Of a stretch of DNA of 64,000 nucleotides, positions 1 to 15,379 are shown piece after piece. The position numbers were made by a program, and so were the translations under genes. Origin of the DNA: Myxococcota bacterium (lineage in GTDB: Bacteria > Myxococcota > B64-G9); NCBI GenBank assembly GCA_022710975.1, contig JAKLGA010000002.1, positions 1 to 64,000 of the forward strand. The letters run 5' to 3'. The notes below the pieces were generated by a model. The model saw only the letters and a program-made list of their open reading frames with translations, had not been told where the DNA came from and did no database searches. How positions within the stretch are numbered: position 1 is the stretch's first letter; every line of letters starts with the position of its first letter.

Positions 1-143
1 AGAACGCGTCGTCGGTGGCGGGCATGCTGCTGACGACCAACGTGATGGTGGCCGAGAAGCCGGAGAAGAAGGCGCCCCCGATGCCGGGCGGCGGCGGTGG
101 CGGGATGGGCGGCATGGGCGGCATGGGAGACATGGACTACTGA
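1..143 (+). CDS. groEL: Chaperonin GroEL, C-terminal end (partial)
   Basis: The frame beginning at base 3 reads into the window and ends at TGA 141-143. It encodes the last 46 residues of a 60-kDa chaperonin: the typical [12 protein letters not shown] stretch, then [10 protein letters not shown] and a Gly-Gly-Met-rich tail ending GDMDY. The GGM tail is the flexible C-terminus that lies inside the folding cavity of GroEL. The 5' part is outside the window. An intrinsic terminator follows directly, so lon downstream is a separate transcription unit. Confidence 0.95.
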   Translation, partial: NASSVAGMLLTTNVMVAEKPEKKAPPMPGGGGGGMGGMGGMGDMDY

Positions 144-164
144 GCCCGGCCCGCGAGGACTTCG

Positions 165-201
165 GGAGCCGGAGGGGCGCGTCCCCCCCGGCTCTTTTTT
201 T
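165..201 (+). terminator. Intrinsic terminator after groEL
   Basis: A stem GAGCCGG (166-172) pairs with CCGGCTC (188-194) and is followed by a run of seven T (195-201). It lies 22 bases after the groEL stop. Confidence 0.85.
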
Positions 202-205
202 GTCC

Positions 206-235
206 TTGCAACCCGCGCCAGGAGAACCATATTAC
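206..235 (+). promoter_or_regulatory. Candidate sigma-70 promoter for lon
   Basis: TTGCAA (206-211), an 18-base spacer and TATTAC (230-235) lie between the groEL terminator and lon. Called by eye; transcription would start near 242, giving a leader of about 60 nt. Confidence 0.5.
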
Positions 236-304
236 TTATCCAGCCGGAGGCCGCGCGCGGCGCGGCGGACGGCGAGGGCCGGTCCACAACGCAGAGGTAA
301 CTTC

Positions 305-2800
<2,496 letters not shown>

Positions 2801-2867
2801 CAATTCGAGCCCGCTGGATTCTCAAGCGCCGAAGGCGCGCAGAGAATCCTGCCAGGGCGAAGAATTG
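2801..2867. repeat. Three-tier nested inverted repeat after lon
   Basis: Three inverted repeats share one centre: CAATTC 2801-2806 with GAATTG 2862-2867; GGATTCTC 2816-2823 with GAGAATCC 2842-2849; GCGCC 2826-2830 with GGCGC 2834-2838 around a GAA loop. There is no T-run, so it is not a standard terminator. It begins at the first base after the lon stop codon and could protect the lon 3' end or be part of a REP-type element. Confidence 0.6.
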
Positions 2868-2870
2868 CTT

Positions 2871-2899
2871 GTCCCGTGGCGCGAAGCGACACGGGGCTA
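2871..2899 (+). repeat. 29-nt hairpin repeat, copy 1
   Basis: A hairpin with arms CCCGTG 2873-2878 and CACGGG 2890-2895, a G/A mismatch (2879, 2889), an inner stem CGC/GCG (2880-2882, 2886-2888) and a GAA loop. A second copy at 56828-56856 matches at 24 of 29 positions, and four of the five differences are two compensatory base-pair changes. It lies about 50 bases upstream of the kinase start. Confidence 0.65.
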
Positions 2900-2947
2900 T
2901 AGCTCAACCTCCCCTGCCCTGGACCATGTTGTCCCGGGAGCCGGCGC

Positions 2948-6442
<3,495 letters not shown>

Positions 6443-6448
6443 CCCGGG

Positions 6449-7573
6449 TCAGATCCGCACCAGCTCGAAGTCCCGGCTGCCCAGGCCGATCTCCTCCGCG
6501 TGCTCGAACTGGATGCGGTAGTCGATGTCGTAGGCCGCGCGCCAGGGGTCGCCCTTCTTGGCGGCCGCCTTGCTGCCCGGGGACGGCGGGCTCTCGGCCA
6601 CCAGCCTGGCCGACAACACGTCCACGGCCACCGGGTCGAGGGAGGCGGCGAAGCCCACGTCGGGCACGATGGCCGGCTCGTTCCAGTCGCAGCAGTCGCA
6701 GTCCGGGGTGATCTGGACGATGAAGTTCAGGAAACCCACCTTGGCCCGCTTGTCCAGCACCGCGGCCAGGGCGTACTCCGCGGTCTTCTTCTGGATGGCC
6801 TCGGCCGAGGTCTTCCAGCGGATGGGGATGGCCCCGTGCGGGCAGGTGGCCGTGCACTCGCCGCAGCCGATGCAGCGGGCGCCGTCGATGCGCGCCACCT
6901 CGGCGGACTGGCCCCTCTGCCGGTCCGGGCGCGCGACCAGCTCGATGCAGGGCACCGGACAGCGCCTGACGCACAGCCCGTCCCCCCGGCAGCGGGTGGC
7001 GTCCACCCGCGGGCGTACGTCCGAGTGCAGGAACTGCTTGCCGGCCGGGGTGGCGCAGCCCATGCCCAGGTTCTTGATGGCCCCGCCGTAGCCGAACAGC
7101 ATGTGGCCCTTCACGTGGCTCAGCGCGATCAGCGCGTCCGCGTCCAGGATGCCCGAGGCGATCCTGGCCGAGCCGATCCCGCAGCCCGGCAGCGCCACCT
7201 CCCGGCCGTCGTGCCCCACCAGCCCGTCGGCCACGAGCACCGGGGCCCCCAGGCTCGCCAGCGAGTAGCCGTTCATGGCCGCGGCCTGCACGTTCTGCAC
7301 CGCGTTGCGTCGCAGGCCGGTGTAGAGGGTGTTCGTGTCGGTGACGAAGGGTAGCCCGCCCGCCTCCCGCACGAGATCCACCACGGCGCGCACGTAGGGC
7401 ACCGGCAGGTAGGCCACGTTGCCCGGCTCGCCCCAGTGCACCTTGATGGCCACCTTGTCGCCCGGGGCGATCAGCCGGGCGAAGCCCGCTTTCCTGAACA
7501 GCGCCTGGACCTTGGCCAGCCGGCTCTGCTTGGGGGTGGCGTGGGCGTCAGTGAAGTAGACCCTGGCTGCCAT
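6449..7573 (-). CDS. DUF362 domain protein with 4Fe-4S ferredoxin motifs
   Basis: A 374-residue cytoplasmic iron-sulfur protein. The N-terminal 190 residues are a DUF362 domain (KVAIKVHWGEPGN; SHVKGHMLFGYGGAIKNLGMG). Two ferredoxin-type clusters follow: CRGDGLCVRRCPVPC near 193-207 and CIGCGECTATCP near 232-243. An extra cysteine cluster DCDCCDW lies about 70 residues further on. The family is annotated only as DUF362 or [Fe-S]-binding; its reaction is not known. The start was set at ATG 7573 because GGAGGAG lies just upstream; the 43-residue upstream extension crosses the divergent promoter region of dnaK. It is divergent from dnaK and convergent with the kinase. Confidence 0.88.
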   Translation of the reverse strand: MAARVYFTDAHATPKQSRLAKVQALFRKAGFARLIAPGDKVAIKVHWGEPGNVAYLPVPYVRAVVDLVREAGGLPFVTDTNTLYTGLRRNAVQNVQAAAMNGYSLASLGAPVLVADGLVGHDGREVALPGCGIGSARIASGILDADALIALSHVKGHMLFGYGGAIKNLGMGCATPAGKQFLHSDVRPRVDATRCRGDGLCVRRCPVPCIELVARPDRQRGQSAEVARIDGARCIGCGECTATCPHGAIPIRWKTSAEAIQKKTAEYALAAVLDKRAKVGFLNFIVQITPDCDCCDWNEPAIVPDVGFAASLDPVAVDVLSARLVAESPPSPGSKAAAKKGDPWRAAYDIDYRIQFEHAEEIGLGSRDFELVRI

Positions 7574-7641
7574 CGGCTCTCCTCCTGCGAGATTCGTTCC
7601 GATTATCGTCGGGTTGGCGCGGAACGCAACCCCCGCTTCCC

Positions 7642-7669
7642 TTGACAGCCCGGCCCCGGTGATTAACTT
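7642..7669 (+). promoter_or_regulatory. Candidate promoter for dnaK
   Basis: TTGACA at 7642-7647 is followed after 16 bases by TAACTT (7664-7669). No CIRCE inverted repeat (TTAGCACTC type) is visible between 7574 and 7729, so HrcA control is not supported. Confidence 0.5.
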
Positions 7670-7729
7670 GCTCACAGCTCGGAACTGGGCGATCGGCCAC
7701 AACTGGCCGGTATCGTGGAGGAAATTTCA

Positions 7730-9661
<1,932 letters not shown>

Positions 9662-9711
9662 GCAGCCCGGGTGCCCGGCCGCTCCCTCCGCCCGCGCCCG
9701 CCAACCTGTTC

Positions 9712-9740
9712 TTGTGCGGCGGCGCGCCGTCAGGTACACT
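9712..9740 (+). promoter_or_regulatory. Candidate promoter for the HD-GYP regulator
   Basis: TTGTGC (9712-9717), a 17-base spacer and TACACT (9735-9740). Confidence 0.5.
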
Positions 9741-9773
9741 CAGAGGGTCCTTGCGGGGGAGGAGTTTTCCACC

Positions 9774-10856
9774 TTGAGCCCGGCCACCCAGCCCTCTTCT
9801 CCGTTCCACGGTCCCATGGGAACCCCCCGCGTCCTGGTCGTGGACGACGAGGACGTCATCCGCGAGGTGCTGCGCGCGGTGCTGGAGGGCGAGTTCGCCC
9901 TGGCCCTGGTGCCCACCGCCGAGGCCGCCACCGCCATCCTCGAGCACCACACCGCTGACGTGGTCCTGGCCGACAAGAACCTCCCGGGCCGCACCGGGCT
10001 CGAGCTGCTGCGCACCATCAAGGAGCGCTGGAACGAGACCGAGGTGCTGGTCATGACCGGCTACGCCTCGCTGGAGAGCGCGGTCGACTCCCTGCGGCTG
10101 GGCGCCTACGACTACCTGGTGAAACCGTTCGACGACGTCTCGGTGGTGGTGGAGAAGGTGCGCCGGGCGGCGGAGAAGAAGGAGCTGCAGCGCGAGCGGC
10201 GCCAGCTCCTGGAGCAGCTGCTGGCCTCCAACCAGGAGCTGCTGAGCGCCCAGGAGCGCCTGCGCAGCGGCTACTTCGAGACGCTGACCAGCATGGCCGC
10301 GGCGCTCGAGGCGCGCGACGCCTACACGCACGGGCACTCCGAGCGGGTGGCCACCTACGCGGTGGTGCTGGCCCGCGAGATGGGACTCCGGGAGGAGCAG
10401 GTCACCTTCATCCGCGACGCCGCGGTGCTCCACGATCTGGGCAAGATCGGCATCCGCGAGGACATCCTCAACAAGCCCGGCCGGTTGACCCCGCAGGAGT
10501 TCGCCCACATCCAGACCCACCCGGAGGTGGGCGCCGGCATCCTCGGGAAGATGGAGGCCTGCCGCCACCTCATCCCGGCCGTGCTGCACCACCACGAGCG
10601 GTTCGACGGCAAGGGCTACCCGCACGGCCTGTCGGGCCTGGACATCCCCCTCGAGGCGCGCATCCTGTCGGTGGCCGACTGCTACGACGCCATGACCTCC
10701 GAACGGCCCTACCGGCAGGCCCGCCCGGAGGAGGAGGCCGTGGGCATCATCCGCTCCCTGGGCGGCACCCAGCTCGACCCCACCGCCGTGGGGGCCTTCC
10801 TGATGGCCCGCGCCAAGGGCGCGCTGCGCATCCCGGCCGCCCCCGCCGCGAGCTGA
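9774..10856 (+). CDS. Response regulator with HD-GYP phosphodiesterase domain
   Basis: Two-component output protein predicted to hydrolyse cyclic di-GMP. The receiver domain opens VLVVDDEDVIREVL and has the phospho-acceptor Asp67 in VVLADKNLPGRTG. A coiled linker (about 130-170, ERRQLLEQLLASNQELL) joins an HD-GYP domain: the HD pair His220-Asp221 in VLHDLGKIG, and HHHERFDGKGYP from 272. The protein is 360 residues from TTG 9774, chosen because GGGGGAGGAG lies at 9755-9764 with ideal spacing; the internal ATG 9816 has no comparable ribosome site. No histidine kinase is adjacent. It converges with the PEGA kinase with only 2 bases between stop codons. Confidence 0.9.
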   Translation: MSPATQPSSPFHGPMGTPRVLVVDDEDVIREVLRAVLEGEFALALVPTAEAATAILEHHTADVVLADKNLPGRTGLELLRTIKERWNETEVLVMTGYASLESAVDSLRLGAYDYLVKPFDDVSVVVEKVRRAAEKKELQRERRQLLEQLLASNQELLSAQERLRSGYFETLTSMAAALEARDAYTHGHSERVATYAVVLAREMGLREEQVTFIRDAAVLHDLGKIGIREDILNKPGRLTPQEFAHIQTHPEVGAGILGKMEACRHLIPAVLHHHERFDGKGYPHGLSGLDIPLEARILSVADCYDAMTSERPYRQARPEEEAVGIIRSLGGTQLDPTAVGAFLMARAKGALRIPAAPAAS

Positions 10857-10858
10857 CC

Positions 10859-12745
10859 CTATCTCCAGTCGATGAGCAGCGGGACCTCCCCGCCGGCCTT
10901 GATCTTGACCGTCTTCTCGGTCTCCCGGTTCAGCTCGGGGTTGACCAGGCGCACCTTGTGGGTGCCCTCCAGCAGCTGGAGCGGCGCCAGCGGAGTCTGG
11001 CCGCGGCGCTCGCCGTCGACGAACACGTTGGCCCAGGGGTGCACCACCACGATCAGCGAACCCGTCCCGAAGGCCACCCGCCGCTCGGCCCGCTCGCCCG
11101 GTCGCAGGCTGAGCGGGAGAGACTTGGAGCAGCAGGCCCCCGCCACGACCCGCAGCACGTGCCTGCCCGGGGGAGCCCGGTGGTTGCGGATGCTGCCGTG
11201 GCCCAGCTTCCTGTTGCCCAGGTAGATGTCGGCCGGCGGCTCGGTGGTCACGCTCAGGTAGGCCGGGCCCGCGGCCGCCAGCACGCCGGCGTCCGGCCGA
11301 TCGGGCGGGTCCTCGTCTCCAGGCTCTCCGAGATCGATGCCCAGCCCGGCGTCCGCGGCCGGCTCAGCGTCCTGCGCCTCGGCCGGTCCGGCGTCCGGGC
11401 CGAGCAGCGCCACCTGCGAGGGCTCCTCGTGGGGCGGGGGGCCAGCGTCCAGCCCTACCGCCGCCTGCGGCTCGCCGGTCATCAGCAGCCACACCAGCGC
11501 CGACAACCCGATCGCCAGCAGGCCGGCCACGCTCCAGACCAGCACGGGCGCGTTGCGGCGCCGCCCGGAGCGCTCCCGCGCGGCGATCAGGTTGCGGGTG
11601 AGCCCGTCGACCTTGCGGCTGACGCTCTCGAGATCCAGCCCCGGGGTGAACGGCCGGGTGCGCTCGAGCTGCAGCCCCTGCTTGTCCGCGGCCGAGGGCA
11701 GGCTCTCCATCTGGCGGTCCATGCGGCTGATCGAGCCCGGCCGGGCCTCCTCCTGGCCCTGGAACAGTTCCTTCAGGTAGGCCGACAGGTGGGCCGAGGA
11801 GGCCGGCAGGTTGGTCGCCAGCATGACCTCCTCGAGGGCGAGCTGCATCTCGCGCGCGTCCCGGTAGCGCTTGTCCGGGTTCTTGGCCAGCGCCTTCATC
11901 AACACCCGCTCGACCGCCTCCGGGATGCCGTCGTCCAGGCGGGTGATGGAGGGCACCTGGGCCTCCAGCACCGCGTCCAGGGTGGCCATCTCGCTGTCGC
12001 GCTTGAACAGCCTGCGGCTGGTGACCAGCTCGTACATCACCACGCCCAGCGACCACAGGTCGGCGCGGTGGGTCACGGGCTGGCCGCGCACCTGCTCCGG
12101 GGACATGTAGGCGTACTTGCCCTTGAGCACGCCGGAGCGCGTCTTGCCCATCTTGTGGGTGGCCTTGGCGATGCCGAAGTCGACGATCTTCACCGTGCCG
12201 TCGAAGGTGACCAGGATGTTCTGCGGGCTGATATCGCGGTGCACGATGCCGGCCGTCTGGCCGTCCGGGGTGGACCAGGTGTGGGCGTAGTACAGCCCCT
12301 CGCAGGTCTGCGCGATGATGCGCAGCACCAGGTTCAAGGGGATGTGCTGGCGGCGATCGATGTTGGCCAGCAGGAGGTTGCGGAGATCCTTGCCCGCCAC
12401 GTACTCCATGGCGATGTAGTACACGTTGCCGATGCGGCCCAGGTCGAAGGTCTGGGCGATGTTCGGGTGGGTCAGGCCGGCGGCGATGCGCCCCTCCTCG
12501 AGGAACATCTCGACCAGCTCGGGATCCTCGGAGAACACCTCGAGGATGGTCTTGATCACCACCCGCTTGGAGAAGCCGGAGTAGCCGCGCCGCTCGGCCA
12601 GCCAGATCTCTCCCATGCCGCCGACGGCCAGGCGCCGCAGCAGGGTGTAGTCTCCGACCTGCCCGCCTTCTTGGAAGGAAACGCCCAAACGCCTCCAGCC
12701 TCGACCGGCCCCGCCGGTCGCCGAGGGTGCAGAAATCGGGCTCAT
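10859..12745 (-). CDS. Ser/Thr protein kinase with C-terminal PEGA domains
   Basis: Membrane kinase of 628 residues. Kinase domain about 32-300: Gly-loop GGMGEIW 42-48, Lys65 in VVIK, HRDISPQN from 169, DFGIAK from 189, MSPEQVRG. The HRDISPQN variant is common in myxobacterial kinases. A linker leads to a membrane helix at about 402-424, an acidic Ala/Pro/Asp stretch, and two PEGA-type beta-repeats (about 493-628: TTEPPADIYLGNRKLG and VHPWANVFVDGERRG), which in this family lie outside the membrane. Start uncertain: ATG 12745 overlaps the apparent -10 box, so a transcript from that promoter would begin after it. TTG 12688, with GGAGG just upstream and still ahead of the kinase domain, is a reasonable alternative. 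Confidence 0.9.
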   Translation of the reverse strand: MSPISAPSATGGAGRGWRRLGVSFQEGGQVGDYTLLRRLAVGGMGEIWLAERRGYSGFSKRVVIKTILEVFSEDPELVEMFLEEGRIAAGLTHPNIAQTFDLGRIGNVYYIAMEYVAGKDLRNLLLANIDRRQHIPLNLVLRIIAQTCEGLYYAHTWSTPDGQTAGIVHRDISPQNILVTFDGTVKIVDFGIAKATHKMGKTRSGVLKGKYAYMSPEQVRGQPVTHRADLWSLGVVMYELVTSRRLFKRDSEMATLDAVLEAQVPSITRLDDGIPEAVERVLMKALAKNPDKRYRDAREMQLALEEVMLATNLPASSAHLSAYLKELFQGQEEARPGSISRMDRQMESLPSAADKQGLQLERTRPFTPGLDLESVSRKVDGLTRNLIAARERSGRRRNAPVLVWSVAGLLAIGLSALVWLLMTGEPQAAVGLDAGPPPHEEPSQVALLGPDAGPAEAQDAEPAADAGLGIDLGEPGDEDPPDRPDAGVLAAAGPAYLSVTTEPPADIYLGNRKLGHGSIRNHRAPPGRHVLRVVAGACCSKSLPLSLRPGERAERRVAFGTGSLIVVVHPWANVFVDGERRGQTPLAPLQLLEGTHKVRLVNPELNRETEKTVKIKAGGEVPLLIDWR

Positions 12746-12794
12746 GCTAGCATCCGCACCCGGCGTTGACAAGGTTCCGGGCATGTGAAAACTT
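12744..12794. promoter_or_regulatory. Divergent promoter pair sharing one -35 box
   Basis: Minus strand: TTGTCA (12772-12767), 17 bases, TAGCAT (12749-12744) for the kinase. Plus strand: TTGACA (12766-12771), 17 bases, AAACTT (12789-12794), weak, for the AEC permease. The two -35 hexamers overlap in a 7-base TTGACAA core. Confidence 0.5.
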
Positions 12795-12835
12795 AGCCAA
12801 ATCGCGGCCTATGGCCGTCCGAGGTCCCCTGTCCG

Positions 12836-13708
12836 GTGGACGCGCTGCACACCATCCTGCTCTCGGTCATCCCGGTCTTCGCCATCCTGGGCATCGGCTG
12901 GGTCTACGGGCGTTTCCGCGATCTGCCGGCCAGGGAGCTGAGCGACCTGGTCATGTGGATCCTCATCCCCTGCCTGGTGCTGAGCTCGGTGGGCAGCAGG
13001 CCCATGCAGCTCGCCGAGCTCGGCCGGATCGGAGCCGCGGCCGCCCTCGTGGTCCTGGGCTGCGGCCTGGCGGCCTGGCTGCTGTTCAGGCGGCGGCCGG
13101 AGCTCAGGGCGGCCATGCTGTGCGCCATGTTCATGAACAGCGCCAACATGGCCTTCCCCCTGGCGCTGCTGGCCTTCGGCCAGGAGGGGCTCACCCGGCA
13201 GGTGATCTTCTACATCGCGATCAACCTGCTGCACTCGACGCTGGGCATCGCCCTGGCGCGCGGGCGGGGCGGGCTGCGCGAGGCCCTGCGCCTGCCGCTC
13301 CTGTACGCCGCGCTGCTCGGCCTGACGCTCGCCACCTCGGGCACGCTCCTGCCGGACGCGGTGACCCGGCCGCTCGACCTGGTGGGCAAGGCCACCCTGC
13401 CGCTCATGCTGCTGATGCTCGGGGTCCGCCTGCGCCGCAGCCGGCTGGCGCACCTCGGCCCGGCGCTCGGCGTCAGCCTGGTGCGGCTGGTGGTCGGGTT
13501 CGGCCTGGGGCTCGCCGCCGTCGAGCTCCTGGGGCTCACGGGGCTCGCGCGCGGGGCCGTGCTGCTCGGCGCGAGCATGCCCGTGGCGGTGTTCAACGCG
13601 GTGCTGGCGGAGCGCTACGCGCTGCACCCGGAGCTGGTGGCCTCCAGCGTGGCCCTGTCCACGCTGCTCGGGCTGGCCACCATCCCGCTGGTGCTGGCGT
13701 TCATCTGA
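12836..13708 (+). CDS. AEC (auxin efflux carrier) family permease
   Basis: Integral membrane transporter of 290 residues with about ten hydrophobic helices. The first helix (LLSVIPVFAILGIGWVYGRF) and the conserved mid-protein FMNSANMAFPLAL are typical of the AEC/BASS-like fold, whose members move small organic anions. Start GTG 12836 follows GAGG at 12821. The gene lies 18 bases before a dihydropyrimidinase-like gene, suggesting transport of a cyclic amide or ureido acid. The substrate is inference. Confidence 0.8.
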   Translation: MDALHTILLSVIPVFAILGIGWVYGRFRDLPARELSDLVMWILIPCLVLSSVGSRPMQLAELGRIGAAAALVVLGCGLAAWLLFRRRPELRAAMLCAMFMNSANMAFPLALLAFGQEGLTRQVIFYIAINLLHSTLGIALARGRGGLREALRLPLLYAALLGLTLATSGTLLPDAVTRPLDLVGKATLPLMLLMLGVRLRRSRLAHLGPALGVSLVRLVVGFGLGLAAVELLGLTGLARGAVLLGASMPVAVFNAVLAERYALHPELVASSVALSTLLGLATIPLVLAFI

Positions 13709-13726
13709 GCGTCCCGGGAGGTCGCC

Positions 13727-15121
13727 ATGGAGCTGGTCATCGCCGGTGGCAAGGTCGTGGACGGAGGCGGCGTCCGGCGCGCGGACGTGCTGGTGCGAGG
13801 GGGGCGCATCGCGGCCGTGGCGCCCTCCACCCCCGCCGCGCGGCGCGCGGCGGGTCGCACGCTGGACGCCCGCGGCTGCCTGGTGCTGCCGGGGGCGGTC
13901 GATCCCCACGTCCACCTGGCCCTGCCGATCGGCGGGGGCACGCGGACGGCCGACGACTTCGACAGCGGCACCCGGGCCGCGGCGGCCGGCGGGGTGACCA
14001 CCCTCCTCGACTACACCACCCCGGCGGCGGACCAGGCGCCGCTGGCGGCCTTCCGGGCCCGGCGCGCGCAGGCCGACCGGACGGTGCGCGTCGACTACGG
14101 GCTGCACAACGTGCTGATCGGCTGGCGGCCGGGCTGGCGCGCGGAGCTCGCCCGGCTGGCCCGCCTGGGCGCGCCCTCGGTGAAGCTGTTCACCATCTAC
14201 CGGGATCGGGGCTGGCAGGCGGACGACGGCCGGATGCTGGAGGTGATGCAGGCCTGCCGGGAGGCGGGGCTGACCGTGTGCGTGCACGCGGAGAACGACT
14301 CGCTGATCGAGCTGTTCACCCGCCGCGCCCTGGCGCTGCCGGCCGCCCGCCGCCCCTGGGCCGCGGCCCTGGCGCTCGCCCGGCCGCCGCTGGCCGAGCA
14401 GGAGGCCGTGGCCCGGGCCATCTTCCTGGCCGCGGCCACGGGGGCGCGGCTGCACCTGGTGCACCTCTCGACCGCCGGGGCGGCCCGGGCCGTGGGCCTG
14501 GTCCGCGCGCAGGGGCTGCGGGTGTCCGGCGAGACCTGCCCCCAGTACCTGGCGCTCGACGCGCGCGCGCTCGGCCGGCGGGGTGGCCACCGCTTCGGCT
14601 GCTGCCCGCCGCTGCGCTCGCCCGGCCAGGCCAGCGGTCTGCTGGAGGCGTTGCGGCAGGGCTGGCTGCAGGCGCTGGCCACCGACCACTGCTCCTTCAC
14701 CTCCGCCCAGAAGGACGTCTGGGGGGGTGACTTCCGGCGCATCCCCTACGGGTTGCCGGGCCTCGAGACGGCGCTCCGGCTCACCTTCACCCTGGGACCG
14801 GCCGCGCGCGCCCTGCCGCTCGCGCGCTGGGTGTCGCTGCACACCGAGGGGCCGGCCCGGCTGTTCGGCCTCTACCCGCGCAAGGGCAGCCTCGAGCCGG
14901 GCGCGGACGCGGACCTGGTGGTCTTCGATCCCTCCGCGAGCCGCAGGCTGCGCGCGAGGGACCTCGAGACCCCGCTCGACTGGAGCCCCTACGAGGGCAT
15001 GCAGCTCCGGGGCGAAATCCGCCACGTGCTCCTCCGGGGGCAGGAGGTGGCCCGCGAGGGGCGCTGCCTGGACACCCCGCCCCGGGGCCGCTACCTGAGG
15101 CGCTCCCCCGCCCCGGCGTGA
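13727..15121 (+). CDS. Dihydropyrimidinase / D-hydantoinase-type amidohydrolase
   Basis: Cytoplasmic binuclear-metal amidohydrolase that opens cyclic ureides such as dihydropyrimidines or hydantoins. All metal ligands are visible in the 464 residues: His61 and His63 (DPHVHL), the carboxylated Lys153 (SVKLFT), His187 (CVHAEN), His246 (LVHLST) and Asp320 (ATDHCSF). The C-terminal YEGMQLRGEI and VLLRGQEV match hydantoinase/dihydropyrimidinase rather than dihydroorotase. ATG 13727 has GGGAGG at 13716-13721. It probably forms an operon with the AEC permease. No other pyrimidine-catabolism gene is nearby, so the physiological substrate is open. Confidence 0.88.
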   Translation: MELVIAGGKVVDGGGVRRADVLVRGGRIAAVAPSTPAARRAAGRTLDARGCLVLPGAVDPHVHLALPIGGGTRTADDFDSGTRAAAAGGVTTLLDYTTPAADQAPLAAFRARRAQADRTVRVDYGLHNVLIGWRPGWRAELARLARLGAPSVKLFTIYRDRGWQADDGRMLEVMQACREAGLTVCVHAENDSLIELFTRRALALPAARRPWAAALALARPPLAEQEAVARAIFLAAATGARLHLVHLSTAGAARAVGLVRAQGLRVSGETCPQYLALDARALGRRGGHRFGCCPPLRSPGQASGLLEALRQGWLQALATDHCSFTSAQKDVWGGDFRRIPYGLPGLETALRLTFTLGPAARALPLARWVSLHTEGPARLFGLYPRKGSLEPGADADLVVFDPSASRRLRARDLETPLDWSPYEGMQLRGEIRHVLLRGQEVAREGRCLDTPPRGRYLRRSPAPA

Positions 15122-15140
15122 TCCCGACCCGCCCTGCTCT

Positions 15141-15364
15141 CTCCAGAACAACAAGCAAGAAAGGATTTCTTGAAGGGTGAGGCTTCAGGAAGAGGGATCA
15201 CGGGCGACTTTGCTGGGGCGACTGGACCGAGCGCAGGTCGAGACCGACTTCCATCCCCTCCTCCCCCCTTCCTCCTCACCCCAAGAGAAGGTTTTTCCTG
15301 TCTCGGGATCCAATTGGAAGTGTTCTTCCTGTCCTGGGTTCTGACCAGGAATTCTTCCTGGAGT
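15141..15364. repeat. Palindromic intergenic element, copy A
   Basis: The 258-base space between two convergent genes holds an imperfect inverted repeat. The left arm (15161-15195, TTTCTTGAAGGGTGAGG then AGGAAGAGGGA) matches the reverse complement of the right half (TTCTCTTGGGGTGAGGAGG at 15289-15271). The right end carries ACCAGGAATTC and TTCTTCCTGG at 15344-15360, also found at the ends of the larger element at 49361-49743. No open frame with coding character is present. Confidence 0.55.
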
Positions 15365-15379
15365 CGGGCTGGAGATGGG

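Noticed and set aside
200-304. N-terminal extension of Lon to base 200
   Set aside because: It reads through the terminator tail and the promoter and ends in a low-complexity Arg/Pro stretch; ATG 305 has a ribosome site and matches the family start.
7574-7729. Possible CIRCE operator upstream of dnaK
   Set aside because: No 9-9-9 inverted repeat of the TTAGCACTC type is present; only a sigma-70-like promoter is visible.
13096-13194. Possible short peptide genes antisense to the AEC permease
   Set aside because: Ser/Arg-rich shadow frames typical of high-GC coding DNA; no ribosome site.
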